Origin: [Haemophilus] ducreyi
GTDB lineage: Bacteria > Pseudomonadota > Gammaproteobacteria > Enterobacterales > Pasteurellaceae
Direction of reading: 5' to 3'
Length of the DNA: 64,000 nucleotides
Assembly (NCBI RefSeq): GCF_900109315.1
Contig: NZ_FOJC01000001.1
Span: forward strand, 62,001 to 126,000
This document shows, one piece after another, positions 1-9,717 of this stretch. How positions within the stretch are numbered: position 1 is the stretch's first letter; each line of letters opens with the position of its first letter. The notes under the pieces are model-generated. The model made no database searches. It saw only the letters and a list, made by a program, of their open reading frames with translations, and was not told where the DNA came from. A program made the position numbers and the translations under genes.

Positions 1-65
1 TTCAATCTTGGCAAGATTATGCAGGTTTGGATCGTGTGACCAAGGGAGTAATAAAAGCAAAATAA
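1..65 (+). CDS. prmC: PrmC (HemK) release-factor glutamine methyltransferase, C-terminal end only
   Basis: Reading from base 3 gives an open frame ending QDYAGLDRVTKGVIKAK before a TAA at 63-65. This resembles the C-terminus of PrmC, which in E. coli ends with a DYGDNERVTLG-like stretch. PrmC methylates the GGQ glutamine of peptide-chain release factors. Only about 20 residues are inside the window. The stop codon shares one base with the next gene's ATG (TAATG), which suggests an operon with translational coupling. The call rests on a short match plus the usual Pasteurellaceae neighbourhood prmC-sirB1-kdsA. Confidence 0.65.
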   Translation, partial: QSWQDYAGLDRVTKGVIKAK

Positions 66-931
66 TGGACGATATTATTCAACAACTATTTAAAGAGGTA
101 GAACGACCGCAATTGACTGTTAACGAACAAGCATTACAGCAATACTTATACCGTGAAATAGTCAGGCTGACTTTATTAGTTGAGCCAACGATCAGCAAAC
201 CGCAGATAATTGGCTTATTGTCAGCATTGGTCAAAAAAGCGCGTCATTATGTTAATGCGGATAATCAAGCAGAGTGTATCCAGCAATTACTTGATTTAGT
301 TTATCAAGAATGGCGATTTCATTGCGATTATCAAGAATATTTTTATACGGATAATTTATTGTTACACCATGTTATCCGTTCGCATCGAGGTATGCCACTT
401 TCTATTGGTGCTATCGTGCTTTATTTAGCCGCTAAATTGCAATTACCTATTTATCCCGTTAATTTCCCCACACAACTTATTTTACGAGCAGAAATAACCG
501 AAAGTAGCGGTAAAAAAACGGTTCGTTTTATTAATCCTTGGGATGGACAATTTTTGCCATTAGAATTATTGTTGAAATGGTTAGAAGGAGAAGTTGGTTA
601 CGGCGTTGAGCTTTCACCTGAGTTATTACGTCGAGCCGATCCTGCTGAATTGCTAGAGCGCGTTGAAACGGTCTTTAAAATGGTACTCACGCGAGAAGGA
701 AAATATGAACAAACGTTACGTTTAATTGAATACCGTCTAGCAGAAAACCCGGACGATCCTTATGAAATTAGAGATCGAGGTATGGTATTGGCGAGTATGG
801 ATTGTTATCAAGCGGCCTATGACGATTTAAGTTATTTTATTGATCAATGCCCAGATGATCCTTCAGCAGCTATTTTAAAATCAGAAGTTAAAGTACTTGA
901 GCAAAAAAGCAAACAAAACCAAGTGCATTAA
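65..931 (+). CDS. SirB1 family protein (transglutaminase-like fold plus TPR)
   Basis: A 288-residue protein of the SirB1 family. The central part contains the conserved stretch HHVIRSHRGMPLSIGAIVLYLA followed by LPIYPVNFPTQLILR, typical of the transglutaminase-like SirB1 N-terminal domain. The last ~80 residues (EGKYEQTLRLIEYRLAENP, then QAAYDDLSYFIDQCPDD) look like tetratricopeptide repeats. I chose the ATG at 65 because the longer frame from 8 lies inside the end of prmC and 65 gives the coupled TAATG arrangement. The biochemical role of the family is not settled. It lies 28 bases before kdsA and is probably cotranscribed with it. Confidence 0.85.
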   Translation: MDDIIQQLFKEVERPQLTVNEQALQQYLYREIVRLTLLVEPTISKPQIIGLLSALVKKARHYVNADNQAECIQQLLDLVYQEWRFHCDYQEYFYTDNLLLHHVIRSHRGMPLSIGAIVLYLAAKLQLPIYPVNFPTQLILRAEITESSGKKTVRFINPWDGQFLPLELLLKWLEGEVGYGVELSPELLRRADPAELLERVETVFKMVLTREGKYEQTLRLIEYRLAENPDDPYEIRDRGMVLASMDCYQAAYDDLSYFIDQCPDDPSAAILKSEVKVLEQKSKQNQVH

Positions 932-950
932 TGCATTATTATTTAATTAA

Positions 951-1820
<870 letters not shown>

Positions 1821-1825
1821 CAAAA

Positions 1826-2998
1826 ATGAATTTAACCTCTCTTTTTATTGCAGTTCGTTATTGGCGTTCAAAAAGTGCCGATCGTTTTGGTCGTTTAGTC
1901 ACCAACCTTGCTAGTTTGGGCATTATATTAGGTGTAATGGCATTAATTACGGTGTTGTCGGTAATGAATGGTTTAGAAAATATGCAAAAGCGTAATTTAC
2001 TTTCGGCTTTACCGCACGCCATCGTGTTGCCAGTAAATGGTTATTTTGAGAAAACGCAAACCTTAGATTTACCTGCTTTTGTGACACAAAGTGTTGCAAT
2101 TAATCAAGCGAATGTCATTATTCAAAGCCAACAGGCGATTAATGCAGGGCAATTAATTGGGGTAGAGCAAGCCTCTGATGATCCGCTACTCACTGATCAA
2201 GATATTGAACATTTATTGCCAAGTGGTCGATTTAACGTATTGATTGGTTCTCGTTTGGCACATAAATTGAATATTCACCCCGGCGAAAAAATTCGTTTAA
2301 TGATTACTGAAAATAGCCAATACACCCCGATGGGCAGAGTGCCGGTGCAACGTTTATTTACGGTAGTAGGTCTTTATTTTGCCGATCATGAAAGCAGTGA
2401 ATATACGCTATTTGCAAATTTAGCCGATGTTGGGCGTTTATTACGTATTGATCCAGAGCAGTTACAAGGCAAGCGGTTATATTTGCAAGATCCTTTCATG
2501 GTGACCGAATTAGCCACTTTTTTCAGCACTACTCAGTACAAAATCAGCGATTGGCGTGAGCAAAAAGGTGAATTTTTCCAAGCGGTAAGAATGGAAAAAA
2601 ATATGATGAGTTTATTGATTAGCTTGATTATTTTAGTGGCTATTTCCAATATAGTTACATCGTTAAGCTTAATGGTGGTGGATAAACAAGCCGAAATTGC
2701 CATTTTACAAACGCAAGGTTTAATGAAACGCCAAGTCATGCACATTTTTATTTTTCAAGGTGCAATAGTGGGCGTGATCGGTTCGATCATCGGTGGCATT
2801 ATTGGTGTGATCTTAACACTTAATTTAAATACGCTAGTTGGTTTATTTAATCCGACTATTCATTTACCCATTCTTATTGCACCGCTACAAATTTTGATTA
2901 TTGTGTTATCTTCAGTACAGCTTTCGCTACTATGTACGCTTTATCCTGCCTATCGAGCCACTAAAATTGAACCGGCACAGGCCTTGAGGTATGAATGA
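1826..2998 (+). CDS. lolC: Lipoprotein-releasing ABC transporter permease LolC
   Basis: One of the two inner-membrane subunits of LolCDE, which extracts outer-membrane lipoproteins from the inner membrane and hands them to LolA. The 390-residue protein starts MNLTSLFIAVRYWRSK, has one N-terminal membrane segment, a large periplasmic MacB-type domain (about residues 45-240), and three C-terminal membrane segments, the last ending in [19 protein letters not shown], a family hallmark. I prefer the ATG at 1826 over the upstream TTG at 1808, which lies inside kdsA. It is separated from lolD by 84 bases that may encode a tiny peptide. Confidence 0.95.
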   Translation: MNLTSLFIAVRYWRSKSADRFGRLVTNLASLGIILGVMALITVLSVMNGLENMQKRNLLSALPHAIVLPVNGYFEKTQTLDLPAFVTQSVAINQANVIIQSQQAINAGQLIGVEQASDDPLLTDQDIEHLLPSGRFNVLIGSRLAHKLNIHPGEKIRLMITENSQYTPMGRVPVQRLFTVVGLYFADHESSEYTLFANLADVGRLLRIDPEQLQGKRLYLQDPFMVTELATFFSTTQYKISDWREQKGEFFQAVRMEKNMMSLLISLIILVAISNIVTSLSLMVVDKQAEIAILQTQGLMKRQVMHIFIFQGAIVGVIGSIIGGIIGVILTLNLNTLVGLFNPTIHLPILIAPLQILIIVLSSVQLSLLCTLYPAYRATKIEPAQALRYE

Positions 2999-3074
2999 TA
3001 CGGACTTTATTTGCCTAGTTTGTGCTAAGCCATCTTGCCGTTGTCAAGCGAATATTTATTTTAAACAGATTTAG
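2991..3074 (+). CDS. Possible 27-residue Cys-rich peptide between lolC and lolD
   Basis: An open frame whose ATG overlaps the lolC stop (ATGAATGA) and whose TAG lies 8 bases before the lolD ATG. The product has four cysteines arranged [11 protein letters not shown], that is C-x2-C-x4-C-x-C, as in small zinc-binding knuckles. A GAGG lies only one base before the ATG, which is poor spacing, so translation would depend on coupling to lolC. It fills the gap between two otherwise tightly linked genes. I do not recognise a family, and the frame may be chance or a remnant. Conservation in relatives would decide. Confidence 0.3.
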   Translation: MNDTDFICLVCAKPSCRCQANIYFKQI

Positions 3075-3082
3075 GAAAATCA

Positions 3083-3763
3083 ATGACAGAACTACTTCGC
3101 TGTGAAAAGATCAGCAAATTTTATGAGGAAGGTAGCCAATCCGTACAAGTACTGAATGATGTTTCTTTTACGATTAATACAGGGGAACTTGTTGCGATTG
3201 TTGGTAGTTCTGGTTCGGGTAAAAGTACATTGTTGCATATTTTAGGTGGTTTAGATAAACCAACCACGGGTGAAGTGTGGATTAATCGCCAATCATTACA
3301 GCAATTAAGCGCTAATCAATTGGCGGAACTACGTAATCAACAGCTTGGTTTTGTTTATCAATTTCATCATTTAATGGCTGATTTTACCGCTTTGGAAAAT
3401 GTGATGATGCCAATGTTGATTGGTAAACAAAATAAGCGTGAGGCGGCTGATCTTGCTGAAAAAATGTTACAAGCCGTGGGTTTACAACATCGCATTTGCC
3501 ATCGTCCTGCGGCGCTTTCAGGTGGCGAACGTCAGCGTGTGGCGATTGCGCGTGCGTTGGTCAATAAGCCTGCATTGGTATTGGCAGATGAGCCGACCGG
3601 TAATCTTGATCAAAAGACGACCGAAAGTATTTTTGAATTGATTAAACAGTTGAATATTGAACAAAATATTGCCTTTTTATTAGTGACTCACGATCTCAAA
3701 TTAGCGGATAAATTAACGCGTCGCTTAATAATGGCTGATGGCGTATTACGAGAGGCAAGCTAA
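3083..3763 (+). CDS. lolD: Lipoprotein-releasing ABC transporter ATPase LolD
   Basis: The cytoplasmic ATPase of LolCDE, which powers lipoprotein release to LolA. The 226-residue protein shows Walker [10 protein letters not shown] at residues 41-49, a Q-loop near QF at 93, signature LSGGE at 145-149, Walker B LVLADE at 165-170 followed by PTGNLD, and the H-loop in THDLKLA. The length is normal for the MacB/LolD group. An AGGA precedes the ATG. Its stop overlaps the lolE start (TAATG), so the two are translationally coupled. Confidence 0.96.
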   Translation: MTELLRCEKISKFYEEGSQSVQVLNDVSFTINTGELVAIVGSSGSGKSTLLHILGGLDKPTTGEVWINRQSLQQLSANQLAELRNQQLGFVYQFHHLMADFTALENVMMPMLIGKQNKREAADLAEKMLQAVGLQHRICHRPAALSGGERQRVAIARALVNKPALVLADEPTGNLDQKTTESIFELIKQLNIEQNIAFLLVTHDLKLADKLTRRLIMADGVLREAS

Positions 3764-5013
3764 TGAATACACCATTTTTTATTAGTTGGCGTTATCAGCG
3801 AGGTAAGCAGAAAAATCGTTTAATTTCGTTAATTTCACTGTTTTCGAGCATTGGTATTGCTTTAGGAGTAGCGGTCTTAATTATCGGTTTAAGTGCAATG
3901 AATGGGTTTGAACGGGAATTAAATCAACGCGTTTTATCTGTTGTGCCACATGCAGAATTACGAGTATTTAATGAGGTCGAAAATAGTCCTATTTATGCGG
4001 GCGAAAAATTAGCAGAATTAGCAAAACGCAATCAAGATGTTATAGCGTTGGCACCATTTGTGAGTTTTACGGGGCTGATTGAAAATGGTCGTCAGCTGAA
4101 AATTGCCCAAGTGCGTGGCATTGATTCAACCAAACAAGATCAAGTTAGTTCATTAAGTCAATATGTTGCCAGTCAACAATGGCAAGCTTTTCAGCAACAA
4201 GGCGGTTTAATTCTTGGTGCTGGGATTGCTAAGGCATTGAATGTAACCGTTGGTGATGATGTAACCTTATTGCTTCCTCAGACAAGCGGTGAAAATAAAT
4301 TAGCCCAGCCATTACGTTTTAATTTGCCTATTAGCGGTATACTTAGACTAGAAGGCCAACTTGATCATAGTTATGCGTTATTACCATTAGCTAAAGCACA
4401 GCAATTATTGGACTATCAGCCAACGGAATATACCGGCATACAATTAGCCTTAAAACAGCCTTTTAATGCACAACGATTGCAATTACCCGAGTTAGCTGAA
4501 TTTGAACAGCCACTTTATTTGGCTACGTGGATTGATAAGTTTGGCTATATGTATAATGATATTCAGCTGATTCGTACAGTGATGTATATTGCAATGGTGT
4601 TGGTGATTGGTGTCGCTTGTTTTAATATTATTTCCACTTTAATTATGATGGTTAAAGATAAACAAGGCGATATTGCTATTTTGCGTACTTTAGGTGCGAA
4701 TAGTCGTTTTATTAAACAAGTGTTCTTATGGTATGGATTATTGTCTGGTATGAAAGGCGCATTATTTGGCCTCGTGTTAGGCGTTCTTTTATCATTAAAA
4801 TTGACCGCTATTATTCAGAATTTGGAACGTTTTTCGGGGACTAAATTATTATCTGATGGCGTCTATTTCATTGACTTTTTACCGAGTGAATTACATTGGC
4901 AAGATGTTTGTTGTGTGCTATTTGCTACGGTTATTTTGAGCTTAGTGGCAAGTTTATATCCTGCAACACGAGCGGCTAAATTAGCGCCGGCTAAAGTATT
5001 AAGCGGTTATTAA
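3763..5013 (+). CDS. lolE: Lipoprotein-releasing ABC transporter permease LolE
   Basis: Second membrane subunit of LolCDE and paralogue of LolC. The 416-residue protein has an N-terminal membrane helix (ISLFSSIGIALGVAVLIIGLSAMNGFERE), a periplasmic domain of about 200 residues, and three C-terminal helices. It ends SLYPATRAAKLAPAKVLSGY, matching the LolC/E family ending. It starts inside the lolD stop codon. Finding both LolC and LolE separately shows that this species has the two-permease LolCDE rather than the single-permease LolFD form. A strong terminator follows. Confidence 0.95.
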   Translation: MNTPFFISWRYQRGKQKNRLISLISLFSSIGIALGVAVLIIGLSAMNGFERELNQRVLSVVPHAELRVFNEVENSPIYAGEKLAELAKRNQDVIALAPFVSFTGLIENGRQLKIAQVRGIDSTKQDQVSSLSQYVASQQWQAFQQQGGLILGAGIAKALNVTVGDDVTLLLPQTSGENKLAQPLRFNLPISGILRLEGQLDHSYALLPLAKAQQLLDYQPTEYTGIQLALKQPFNAQRLQLPELAEFEQPLYLATWIDKFGYMYNDIQLIRTVMYIAMVLVIGVACFNIISTLIMMVKDKQGDIAILRTLGANSRFIKQVFLWYGLLSGMKGALFGLVLGVLLSLKLTAIIQNLERFSGTKLLSDGVYFIDFLPSELHWQDVCCVLFATVILSLVASLYPATRAAKLAPAKVLSGY

Positions 5014-5033
5014 TTTCATCAATTAAGCATAAG

Positions 5034-5065
5034 GCATTAGTGGTTTTACACTAATGCTTTTTATT
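5034..5065 (+). terminator. Terminator after lolE
   Basis: A perfect 9-bp inverted repeat, GCATTAGTG at 5034-5042 and CACTAATGC at 5049-5057, with a 6-base loop and a T-rich tail on the plus strand. It ends the lolCDE transcript and touches the end of the converging sapF gene. Confidence 0.85.
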
Positions 5066-5859
5066 TATTTTGCCCAAGCGTCTTCGGTTAGCATTTTGCC
5101 AAAATGGCTTTCAATTAGACGTGCGGTAATGGGATTCTGTGGATTCAGGAGCACTTCTTTAGTGTAGCCATATTCAATTGCTTCGCCTTGATGCATAATA
5201 ATCAGTTTATCGGCGATATGTTTTATGATGCCTAAATGTTGACCAACATAAATAAAAGCGATGCCTAGCTTTTCTTGTAGATTAAGCATTAAATTGGTTA
5301 ACTGCGTTTTCACTGAAAAATCAAGTGTGCTTAAAGTATCATCAGCAATAATAATTTCTGGTGATAGAATTAACGCCCTTGCAAGTGCAATCCGTTGTTT
5401 TTGGCTAGTTGAAGTTTCTTTAATCGGAATGAGCGCATACTCAGGATACATACCAACTAATTTCAAGGTATTAAAAATACACTCATTGCGTTCTTGTTCA
5501 TTCATATCTGTGGCTAAACGTAATGGCGCATCAAGAATCTGCCCAATATTATGATTAGGATTAAAAGTATGATTAGGATCTTGAAACATCATACGAATAT
5601 GTTTTGTCCTAAACTGATAATCGCCGTATGTTAATTTTTTATATCGAAAGAACATATCACCGCTAGTTGGTTTAGTAATACCGGCAATCATTTTAGCTAA
5701 TGTCGATTTTCCCGCACCATTTTCACCAATAATTGCAATGGTTTCGCCTTCATTTAAGTTAAATGAAATATTTTTAACCGCGTAAAAACGCTGTTTATGA
5801 AATAAACTAATATGATCAGTAAAACGTTTATTCAGATTGTGAACTTCTAATAATGCCAT
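5065..5859 (-). CDS. sapF: SapF-like peptide ABC transporter ATPase, outside a sap operon
   Basis: A 264-residue ABC ATPase of the oligopeptide class, most like SapF, the second ATPase of the Sap importer linked to antimicrobial-peptide resistance and, in Haemophilus, haem uptake. Walker A GENGAGKST is at residues 45-53, the Q-loop Gln at 93 and the H-loop His at 208. The C-terminus SHFGKMLTEDAW matches SapF. Two points are odd. The signature region reads TSTSQKQR (about 150-156) where E. coli SapF has APGQKQR, and Walker B reads IIIADD, with Asp in the place of the catalytic Glu. No sapABCD lies beside it, and a terminator separates it from fba upstream. ATPase activity could be reduced. Confidence 0.82.
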   Translation of the reverse strand: MALLEVHNLNKRFTDHISLFHKQRFYAVKNISFNLNEGETIAIIGENGAGKSTLAKMIAGITKPTSGDMFFRYKKLTYGDYQFRTKHIRMMFQDPNHTFNPNHNIGQILDAPLRLATDMNEQERNECIFNTLKLVGMYPEYALIPIKETSTSQKQRIALARALILSPEIIIADDTLSTLDFSVKTQLTNLMLNLQEKLGIAFIYVGQHLGIIKHIADKLIIMHQGEAIEYGYTKEVLLNPQNPITARLIESHFGKMLTEDAWAK

Positions 5860-5902
5860 AAAGATTGAAGCATAAGTGCTTTATATGTGAATATTGTGAT
5901 AT

Positions 5903-5927
5903 AAAAAGACCGCTTAGCAAGCGGTCT
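5903..5927 (-). terminator. Terminator after fba, built from paired uptake motifs
   Basis: A 9-bp perfect stem, AGACCGCTT (5907-5915) and AAGCGGTCT (5919-5927), with a run of T on the minus strand side. The arms are two inverted copies of the AAGCGGT motif. It separates the fba transcript from sapF. Confidence 0.85.
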
Positions 5928-5958
5928 AATTTTGTAAAATGTACCAACAGTTTATGAA

Positions 5959-7035
5959 TTATAATACATTTATGCAGTTTAAGTCTTCGAAAGATTGTTC
6001 TAAGCGTTTTGACATAGATTCTTCCATTTTACGTAACCAAACACGTGGGTCATAATATTTTTTGTTTGGTGCGCTAGGGCCGTCCGGATTGCCTAATTGA
6101 CCTTGCAGATATGCTTCATTTGCTTTGTAGAAGTTTAAAATACCGTCCCACGATGCCCATTGTGTATCAGTATCAATATTCATTTTGATTGCACCATAGC
6201 TGATCGCTTGGCGGATCTCTTTGCGTGATGATCCTGAGCCACCATGGAATACAAAATTAATTGATTTTGCAGGTAAATTACGTTGTGCAGACACAAACTC
6301 TTGTGAATCACCTAAAATAGATGGTTTTAACTTCACATTACCTGGTTTATAAACACCGTGTACATTCCCAAAGGCAGCCGCTATGGTAAATCGCGGGCTG
6401 ATCGGATGTAATTGATCATAAACATATAATACATCTTCGGGTTGAGTATATAAACGCGACTCATCTACATTAGAATTATCGACGCTATCTTCTTCACCGC
6501 CGGTAATACCAATTTCGATTTCTAGCGTCATATCCATTTTGCTCATTCGTGCAAGGTATTCACGGCAAATCGCCATATTCTCTTCCATTGGTTCTTCAGA
6601 TAAATCAAGCATATGTGAAGAAAATAATGGTTTACCCGTTTCAGCAAAATGTTTCTCACTTGCATCTAATAGGCTATCGATCCAAGGTAATAATTTTTTT
6701 GCAGCGTGATCGGTATGTAAGATAACGGGCACACCATATTCTTCAGCCAGTAAATGTACTTGCTTAGCACCGGCAATCGCACCTAATACATCCGCTCTTG
6801 CCCCGCTTGTTGGTTTGATGCCTTTGCCTGCATAAAATGAAGCTCCACCATTCGAAAATTGAATAATAACGGGGGCTTTAACGCGTGCAGCAGTTTCTAA
6901 AACGGTATTGACTGAATTAGAACCTACACAGTTAACGGCTGGAATTGCAAAATTATTTGCTTTAGCATACACAAAGATTTTTTGAACATCATCGCCTGTT
7001 ACTACGCCGGGTTTTACGATATCTAATAATGCCAT
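5959..7035 (-). CDS. fba: Class II fructose-bisphosphate aldolase
   Basis: Zinc-dependent aldolase that cleaves fructose 1,6-bisphosphate to glyceraldehyde 3-phosphate and dihydroxyacetone phosphate in glycolysis. The 358-residue length equals the usual class II form. Visible motifs include VILHTDHAAKKLLPWID around residue 104, which carries the Asp and the first zinc His, the glutamate-rich EIEIGITGGEEDSVDNS, and FVFHGGSGSSRKEI with the GSGS phosphate-binding loop. It lies downstream of pgk in the same orientation, the common epd/pgk/fba arrangement, but a stem-loop separates the two genes. Confidence 0.97.
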   Translation of the reverse strand: MALLDIVKPGVVTGDDVQKIFVYAKANNFAIPAVNCVGSNSVNTVLETAARVKAPVIIQFSNGGASFYAGKGIKPTSGARADVLGAIAGAKQVHLLAEEYGVPVILHTDHAAKKLLPWIDSLLDASEKHFAETGKPLFSSHMLDLSEEPMEENMAICREYLARMSKMDMTLEIEIGITGGEEDSVDNSNVDESRLYTQPEDVLYVYDQLHPISPRFTIAAAFGNVHGVYKPGNVKLKPSILGDSQEFVSAQRNLPAKSINFVFHGGSGSSRKEIRQAISYGAIKMNIDTDTQWASWDGILNFYKANEAYLQGQLGNPDGPSAPNKKYYDPRVWLRKMEESMSKRLEQSFEDLNCINVL

Positions 7036-7101
7036 ATTGGTATTTCCTTAATCTAAAGATCTGAAAAGAGAACGCAAAAATTGCCTGTTTAGTATTTAAT
7101 T

Positions 7102-7133
7102 AAGCGGTAAATTTTTGGCAAAATTGACCGCTT
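7102..7133 (-). terminator. Stem-loop after pgk with inverted uptake motifs
   Basis: AAGCGGT at 7102 and ACCGCTT at 7127 form the outer arms of a 14-bp stem with one mismatch (inner arms AATTTT and AAAATT) and a short loop. It lies directly after the pgk stop and before fba, so it is probably an intrinsic terminator, possibly leaky. Confidence 0.6.
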
Positions 7134-7142
7134 ATCATTTGA

Positions 7143-8318
7143 TTAGTTGTTTGCACGTTTTTCTAAAATTTCAACAGCAGGTAATACTTTGCCTTCTACA
7201 AATTCTAAGAAAGCACCGCCGCCGGTTGAGATATAAGAAATTTTATCGGCAATGCCAAATAAATCAATTGCAGCCAATGTATCGCCACCACCTGCGATAG
7301 AAAATGCCCCATTTGCAGTGGCTTCTGCAATTGCATTTGAGATAATTTCCGTTCCTTTACGGAAGTTCGCGAATTCAAAGACCCCTACAGGGCCATTCCA
7401 AAGAATCGTTTTCGCGGATTTAATAATATGAGCTAATTCTTCAGCGGATTTGTCGCCAATATCGAAGATAGATTCATCGGCGGTCACTTCTGATACTAAT
7501 TTTTCGGTTGCTGTGGCTGTTTCAGAAAATTCTGTACCTACACGCACATCAACAGGAACAGGAATATGAGTGGTTGACGCTAATCGTTTTGCTTCTGGGA
7601 TTAAATCACCTTCATATAAGGATTTACCTACATTATGCCCTTCTGCCGCAATGAATGTGTTGGCAATGCCCCCCCCGACAATCAGTTGATCAGCAATTTT
7701 TGAGAGGCTATCTAAAACGGTTAATTTGGTTGATACTTTTGAACCACCTACAATTGCTAACATTGGGCGTTGTGGTTCTTTTAATGCTTTACCTAATGCT
7801 TCAAGCTCGGCAGCCAATAATGGCCCTGCACAAGCTATAGGTGCAAATTCTGCTACGCCATAGGTTGAGCCTTCTGCGCGGTGTGCAGTACCAAATGCGT
7901 CCATAACAAAAATATCGCATAAGGCAGCATATTTTTTTGCTAGTTCAGCATCATTTTTTTTCTCGCCTTTATTTATGCGCACATTTTCAAGGACAACAAT
8001 TTCATTTTGGTTGACTTCTACACCATCTAAATAGTCACGCACTAGCCGTACAGGCACACCTAAATCAGATGCATTTAAGTAATCAACTACAGGTTGTAAT
8101 GAATTTGCTTCTTCAAATACGCCTTCAGTTGGACGACCTAAATGTGATGTTACCATCACTTTCGCACCTTTTTGTAAGGCTAATTTTAACGTCGGGATTG
8201 TAGCTCGAATACGAGCATCTGAGGTGATTTTACCTTCCTTTACGGGGACGTTAAGATCAGCACGAATGAATAAACGTTTACCAGTTAAATCAAGGTCAGC
8301 CATTTTTTTAACGGACAT
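7143..8318 (-). CDS. pgk: Phosphoglycerate kinase
   Basis: Transfers phosphate between 1,3-bisphosphoglycerate and ADP in glycolysis. The 391-residue protein begins [26 protein letters not shown], which contains the family RADLNVP motif. It shows TSHLGRP near residue 58, the nucleotide-binding [10 protein letters not shown] near 190, and ends with [26 protein letters not shown] ribosome site precedes the ATG. The conserved VGGGIANTF is encoded with a run of eight G on the coding strand (7669-7676 on the plus strand as C), a possible slippage point in an essential gene. Confidence 0.97.
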   Translation of the reverse strand: MSVKKMADLDLTGKRLFIRADLNVPVKEGKITSDARIRATIPTLKLALQKGAKVMVTSHLGRPTEGVFEEANSLQPVVDYLNASDLGVPVRLVRDYLDGVEVNQNEIVVLENVRINKGEKKNDAELAKKYAALCDIFVMDAFGTAHRAEGSTYGVAEFAPIACAGPLLAAELEALGKALKEPQRPMLAIVGGSKVSTKLTVLDSLSKIADQLIVGGGIANTFIAAEGHNVGKSLYEGDLIPEAKRLASTTHIPVPVDVRVGTEFSETATATEKLVSEVTADESIFDIGDKSAEELAHIIKSAKTILWNGPVGVFEFANFRKGTEIISNAIAEATANGAFSIAGGGDTLAAIDLFGIADKISYISTGGGAFLEFVEGKVLPAVEILEKRANN

Positions 8319-8442
8319 AGTGAGTTCCTCTATTAGTAAGTCTTAAAATGTAGACAGTTTAATTATAGCATTTTCTACCTATTTTGGGCGAATGTAGATC
8401 AAATTCTGCTTTCTTTTGTAAAAAGTTTGAACCGCTTATTTA

Positions 8443-9717
8443 TTATAGGAAAAGTGGGAAGAAAATAGGCAATAACAGCATACTGAGTAAGACACTGATA
8501 ATAATTAATGGTATTCCTGCTTTAGTATAGTCAGTAAATTTATATTGCCCAACGGACAAAATCATTGTATTAGCTGGAGTGGCAATCGGAGTGGCAAATG
8601 CGCACGATGAACCGATAACAACCGCCATTAATACAGCCCGTGGATCTGCATTTAATGAGTTTGCGATCGATAGGCCGATTGGTGCGAGTAAGGCAGCTGT
8701 AGCGGTGTTTGACATAAAGTTAGTTAATAGACAGCTTAACAAGAGAATGGTCAGTAATAATGCGGTTGTACTCGGATGGTCGCCTAGTAAACTTAATATT
8801 GAATGAGCAATATCTGCACCAGCACCGGTGCGTTTTAGTGCATCCGTTAATGCAAGGGTGCCTGCAAAGAGGAAAACGACTTGGCTATCAATGGCTTGGT
8901 AAGCTTGTTTTTCAGTGATAACGCGCATAATTACTAAAATCAGCGCGCCTATACAAGCGGAAATATAGAGCTTAATTCCGATCACTTCTTCAAAAACCAT
9001 TGCAAATAAGGTAGCAATTAATACACAAAGTGAAAGCCATTGTTTCCATTTAGGGATAATATTATGGTGATGATGGAAAGCCTGATAATCCTGTTTTTTG
9101 ACATGAGTATTGAGTGTTTGTGGTAAAAAACGATAGCCAATAAACACAAAATAAAGAATACCAACGATTAATAATGGTAAGCCAATTTTAGCGTATTCAA
9201 AAAAACCAAATTTTAGACCGGTTTGCGATAAAACACCTTGTACGACTAAATTATTGGGTGAGCCAATTAAGGATAAATTACCTCCTAGCGTTGAGGCAAA
9301 TGCCATTGGCATTAATAATCTAGAACGAGCAAAATCAGATTTCATTGCGATGCCTAGAATAACCGGGATTAAAATGGCTGAAGTGCCGGTATTAGACAGT
9401 ATGCCGGACATTAATCCGGTGATTAGCATTAACACAACCATTAATTGCCGTTCACTTTTGGCAAAACGGCTTACGACACCGCCAATTTTATTGGCCATAC
9501 CCGTTTCAAATAACGCACCACCAATTACAAACATTGCAACAAATAAAATAACATTAGTATCAACAAAACCTAAAAAAGCCTCTTTGGCAGGCAATACGCC
9601 AGTAACGGCTAAACCGACGGTGACGATCATTGCGGTTACTGCGAGAGGAAGCTTTTCTAAAGCGAACATTAAAATAGCAAAGATAAGAAAACATAGTGTA
9701 ATTGCACTTGGGGTCAT
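8443..9717 (-). CDS. SLC13/DASS-type anion permease
   Basis: A 424-residue protein that is almost entirely membrane helices, of the divalent anion:sodium symporter / ion transporter superfamily. Both halves contain the family SNT motif: LSNTGTSAILIPV near residue 110 and MSNTATAALLAPIG near residue 337. These contribute to the paired substrate- and sodium-binding sites of DASS proteins. The middle carries a His-rich loop (YQAFHHHH). It lacks the TrkA-C domains of the larger YfbS-like members. Likely substrates are dicarboxylates or sulfate-like anions, but the sequence does not decide this. AGGAG precedes the ATG. It is monocistronic, between pgk and a long gap. Confidence 0.85.
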   Translation of the reverse strand: MTPSAITLCFLIFAILMFALEKLPLAVTAMIVTVGLAVTGVLPAKEAFLGFVDTNVILFVAMFVIGGALFETGMANKIGGVVSRFAKSERQLMVVLMLITGLMSGILSNTGTSAILIPVILGIAMKSDFARSRLLMPMAFASTLGGNLSLIGSPNNLVVQGVLSQTGLKFGFFEYAKIGLPLLIVGILYFVFIGYRFLPQTLNTHVKKQDYQAFHHHHNIIPKWKQWLSLCVLIATLFAMVFEEVIGIKLYISACIGALILVIMRVITEKQAYQAIDSQVVFLFAGTLALTDALKRTGAGADIAHSILSLLGDHPSTTALLLTILLLSCLLTNFMSNTATAALLAPIGLSIANSLNADPRAVLMAVVIGSSCAFATPIATPANTMILSVGQYKFTDYTKAGIPLIIISVLLSMLLLPIFFPLFL

